Source: Biscogniauxia marginata (Eukaryota; Ascomycota; Sordariomycetes; Xylariales; Xylariaceae). From it: a stretch of 64,000 nucleotides of DNA. A program made the position numbers and the translations under genes. Location: the NCBI GenBank assembly GCA_022695795.1, contig MU404106.1:232233-296232 (forward strand). Reading direction: 5' to 3'. Of the stretch, positions 61,313 through 64,000 are shown one piece after another. The first letter of the stretch is position 1. Every line of letters begins with the position of its first letter. The notes below the pieces were generated by a model. The model was not told the origin of the DNA and did no database searches. It saw nothing but the letters and a program-made list of their open reading frames with translations.

Positions 61313-62388
61313 TTACTTCTTCTTCCCTTTGTCATCATCATCATTATCCTCTGATTCCTCCTCCTCCTCCGATTCGTCATCCTCGTCAGAAGATTCCTCC
61401 TCGGGGATCGCAGACGCCTTCTCGGCGGCGGCGATCTTGCCCGGCGACGCGGCCGCGGTCTCACCCGCTATGCTGAGCTTGGCCACGCCCTCGCTCAGGT
61501 CCGACGAGGCGTCCCCGGACTTGTTAGAGGGGGTCGCCGCTGCCGCCGCCGCCGGGGTTGATTCGCCGCTGTCCTTCTTCTTGTTAGGGTCTTTGTTCTC
61601 CTTCTTGCTGCCGTGGACCTTAGCCCGCAGGGCGTCGAGGCGCACCTGCTTCGCCTTTGCCGCCGCCTCCTCGGCAACGCTGCTGACGGGCTTTGCCGTA
61701 TCGGCGGCCTTTTTGGGGGCGGTAGACGACTTCTTGGCGGCGTCGGTCTTGTTAGTGGTGGCGGGTAGGGGCGGGGCGGCGGGCGGCGGGGCAGCAGCAG
61801 TGGTGGTCGGGGGGGTTTTGCTAGCGGAGGAGGGGTTGGCTGGCTTGTTGGTCTTGGGCGCGGCGACGGGCGGTGGGGCCTGGCTCTTGGGCGGGATAGT
61901 AAAGTCGTCGTAGTAGATCTTGACGTTCTGCTTCAGCTCGCCGTACTCGTTCCACTCCTCGATCTCTACTATGTCCTGCATCACATGGGAATGCTGGTTA
62001 GTCATGGTCTTTTTTTTAATCCTCTCCTTCTCCCCTTACCCCATTACCTACGCTAGAGAGCAAGGGCAAGGGTTGGAGACAGACGGATGAGAGCAAGAAA
62101 CAGAGAGAGAAAGGAACTTACGCCGAGGACGAGTCCCATCTGCACCAGGGCGGGCAGCTTGCGCACGCGGCCGTTGGCATCCTTGCCGGCCCGTCTCCCC
62201 CAGAGCATGCGGGCCTTCTCGTCGACGGCGATGTCGAGGGCCTTGAAGGGCACGCGGTTCGCGCGCAGGATCGTCTCCAGCCGCGAGGTGGCGGTAACAA
62301 TGTGCGAGGACCCGGCGGTCAGCGAGGTATAGATGTACAGGGCGGGGTCGGTCGAGTACGACGTCTTGGGCGCAGACGAGTCGGCCAT
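61313..62388 (-). CDS. SH3BGR-family thioredoxin-fold protein with long acidic/lysine tail
   Basis: Two exons on the minus strand, 62388-62122 and 61975-61313, giving 309 aa. Residues ~15-110 match the SH3BGR/glutaredoxin-like fold: ALYIYTSLTAGSSHIVTATS, LETILRANRVPFKALDIAVD, RMLWGRRAG and KLPALVQMGLVLG, then DIVEIEEWNEYGELKQ after the splice. No CXXC redox pair is present, as in SH3BGR proteins, so a redox role is unlikely. Residues ~125-210 are Ala/Pro/Thr/Lys-rich. The tail (~270-309) is highly acidic (EEESSDEDDESEEEEESEDN) and ends KGKKK. The molecular role in fungi is unknown to me. The intron is 146 nt with a GTAAGT donor and an ATGCAG acceptor. Confidence 0.85.
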
Positions 62389-63933
62389 GGTGTGTAATAT
62401 GATGTGATGTGATGTGATGTGATAGGTCTGATTTGCGCTGTTTGTGAGATTTCCCTCGTCTTCGCCTTCTTCTCCTCCTTCCTGTCTCCAGCTGCAGTAG
62501 TCCGTATACAGTATTGCAAGTGGGTAGGTGTAGAAGAGAGAGAAGGGAGTCTGGCGCGCGTGTGTCGGTTCACGGGCCGAGGACGGTCAGGAATGCGTAG
62601 GGCAGGGTTAGGTTGCTATGTGGTGACGGGGGTTCGGGCTCGGATAGGAGGTGGGAGGAGGTGGGAAGGTTGGAGTTCGGAGGTTGGTCGCGAACGCTGG
62701 TGGATCAAGCGAATGTTTCATTCTCCAAAGGCTGCGTGCCACACTTGATGCGTCTTTGGTTTGGCTCGGTACTTAGTTAGGAATTCGTGCATTAGACACG
62801 TCCCCTTTTGGCAGTAGTGCGTCGTGACAGGTGATCGTGGCAGGTGTATTAGATTCCAGAGCCGAAGCTATAGAAACTACCCGAGGTACCTCCTACCTTT
62901 AAGTACATATGACTTCATATACACATGACATAACCCCCGGCTCATCGGTCAGGTACAGCTATGTAGCTATGCTGGATTACGTGTAGCGGTAGTACAAGCC
63001 AGGTACGCAGCTCACACTAGTGCGGGGCTTTACGACATGCTCAAGCCATGTAAGCCAGGGACTTACAGCAACTCCCCTCCTGTCACTTACATGCTCAGCT
63101 TCCATCAACTCTCACCACCTGCATGTTTAATAGTACATACTATTTAAACTTGCTGCATATTGTCAATGATGAACCAAAAAAAAACCCCGTATTAACTTGC
63201 TCATCCTAAAGGGAAACATCCCCGATCACAAGACGTGAATACGAGACCTGAGTCCAGACCAGAAAAATTATGTCCCTGGCAAACCAATTAAGTCTGCATC
63301 TATTTATCTCCTGGTGATCCGTCTCTTCCCCTAGACTACTACTTACTAGGTATGTCGACATGCATGCATGCATACGGGGTCGATCAGTTGACTTGTGTCA
63401 AACCTCTGCCGGGCTCGCTGCCATTCCGTCCATGTTCGCTACCAAAGAATGTGTGTATGTGTTTTTGCTAGCCGAACGTTGAGATAAGACTTTTGACGGC
63501 AACGCGATATCACCACACCACGCGGGATCCCGACATATCGGCGTTTCTCTCGCTTGTTTCGTTTGTTCGTTTTGTTTCTGCTTTCTCTCTGTCTATTTGT
63601 CTGTCTGTCTGTCTCCCTCCCCTTCTCTCCTTCTGTGACACAACTTAGCCGCAAGTCTTCCCCCCCTCCTGAGAAGAGCCCACCGCGCCGGATAGCTAAC
63701 CCGTCCGGCGGGAATGACCCTGAATGGCTTGGCTAGCTCGCTTGCAGAAGTTATCGTTGTGGAAAAGGGATCTTGGGATATGATGGCAGGAAAGAAAACG
63801 GGACCGAGGGCGAACATGTCCTCTCTGTGTGTGTGTATATGTGTACGTGTGGTTTATGTACGCAGTCTTAAGCGGTAATACGACTACCTATTCCATACCT
63901 CATACCTCGGCGGATAAGAGTATATCCCATTCG
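62389..63933. other. Right-hand intergenic region, no supported gene
   Basis: Promoter side of the SH3BGR-like gene, including GATGT/TGATG repeats near 62398-62423, then about 1.3 kb with ATGC repeats (about 63359-63374) and CTGT repeats (about 63600-63613). No ORF is recognisable. Confidence 0.6.
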
Positions 63934-64000
63934 CGGGGGGGGGGGCGGGGGGGGGGGGGGGGGGCGGGGGGGGGGCGGGGGGGGGGGCGGGGGCGGCGGG
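63934..64000. repeat. G-homopolymer block at window end
   Basis: Sixty-seven bases consisting only of G with isolated C. It is not the TTAGGG telomere repeat of filamentous ascomycetes. It could be real G-rich low-complexity DNA, or a sequencing/assembly artefact at a contig edge. Confidence 0.9.

Noticed and set aside
32582..62388. A single biosynthetic gene cluster including the acyl-CoA ligase and the lipases
   Set aside because: No polyketide synthase, peptide synthetase, terpene cyclase, P450 or cluster regulator; the neighbours are housekeeping genes.
63934..64000. Telomere at the right edge
   Set aside because: No TTAGGG units; the tract is nearly pure G with isolated C.

Overview
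The window is nuclear DNA of a filamentous ascomycete (Pezizomycotina, most likely a Sordariomycete). The evidence is many short GT-AG introns (about 46-190 nt) with CTRAC-type branch sites, small intergenic gaps, and fungal versions of eukaryotic housekeeping proteins. Short TACC/GGTA tetranucleotide runs are also scattered through the intergenic DNA. I see no tRNA, rRNA, CRISPR array, transposase or reverse transcriptase. The order-level assignment is inference; the fungal assignment is solid.

Layout, left to right. 1-1.8 kb: no gene. 1.8-2.5 kb: RTC3-like SBDS-fold protein (-). 4.0-7.2 kb: seven-exon Rho guanine-nucleotide exchange factor with DH and PH domains (-). 8.5-9.3 kb: ribosomal protein eL36 (+). 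10.0-11.6 kb: UBX/TUG-type Cdc48 adaptor (-), divergent from proteasome subunit beta-3 (PUP3, +, 12.3-13.2 kb). 13.8-17.0 kb: SERCA-type Ca2+-ATPase (-). 18.8-19.8 kb: Ran GTPase (-). 21.2-22.1 kb: proteasome assembly chaperone NAS2 (-). 23.7-24.3 kb: small secreted cysteine-containing protein (+). 25.1-26.3 kb: secreted class-3 lipase (+). 26.3-29.9 kb: the longest gene-poor stretch. 29.9-31.2 kb: 14-3-3 protein (+). 32.6-36.9 kb: synaptojanin-like phosphoinositide phosphatase (+). 37.9-38.8 kb: conserved-looking protein of unknown function with cysteine pairs (+). 41.0-43.4 kb: U1 snRNP protein PRP39 (+). 44.9-46.1 kb: mitochondrial cytochrome c peroxidase (+). 46.3-46.7 kb: doubtful orphan ORF (-). 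46.9-48.0 kb: F1-ATPase assembly factor ATP11 (+). 49.1-51.3 kb: 4-coumarate-CoA-ligase-like acyl-CoA synthetase with a peroxisomal-type C-terminus (-). 52.7-54.9 kb: membrane-anchored steryl-ester-hydrolase-like lipase (-). 56.1-60.4 kb: peroxin PEX6 (+). 61.3-62.4 kb: SH3BGR/thioredoxin-fold protein with an acidic tail (-). The last 67 bases are almost pure G with scattered C.

This is a housekeeping region, not an obvious cluster. Loose functional neighbours are UBX4-PUP3 (and NAS2 about 9 kb on) in the ubiquitin-proteasome system, CCP1-ATP11 in mitochondria, and the acyl-CoA ligase with PEX6 in peroxisomes. I did not find a convincing new multi-gene system. The most unusual signals are structural: a perfect 17-bp hairpin in the first intron of the Ran gene, a first exon that is only the ATG (PUP3), an 8-nt micro-exon (14-3-3), a PRP39 intron that holds a nested open exon with good splice-like borders, three introns of 177-179 nt in one gene, a lipase ending in NDEL, and the G-rich window end. 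All exon borders were placed by eye from GT/AG signals, reading phase and remembered family sequence; none was checked against RNA.
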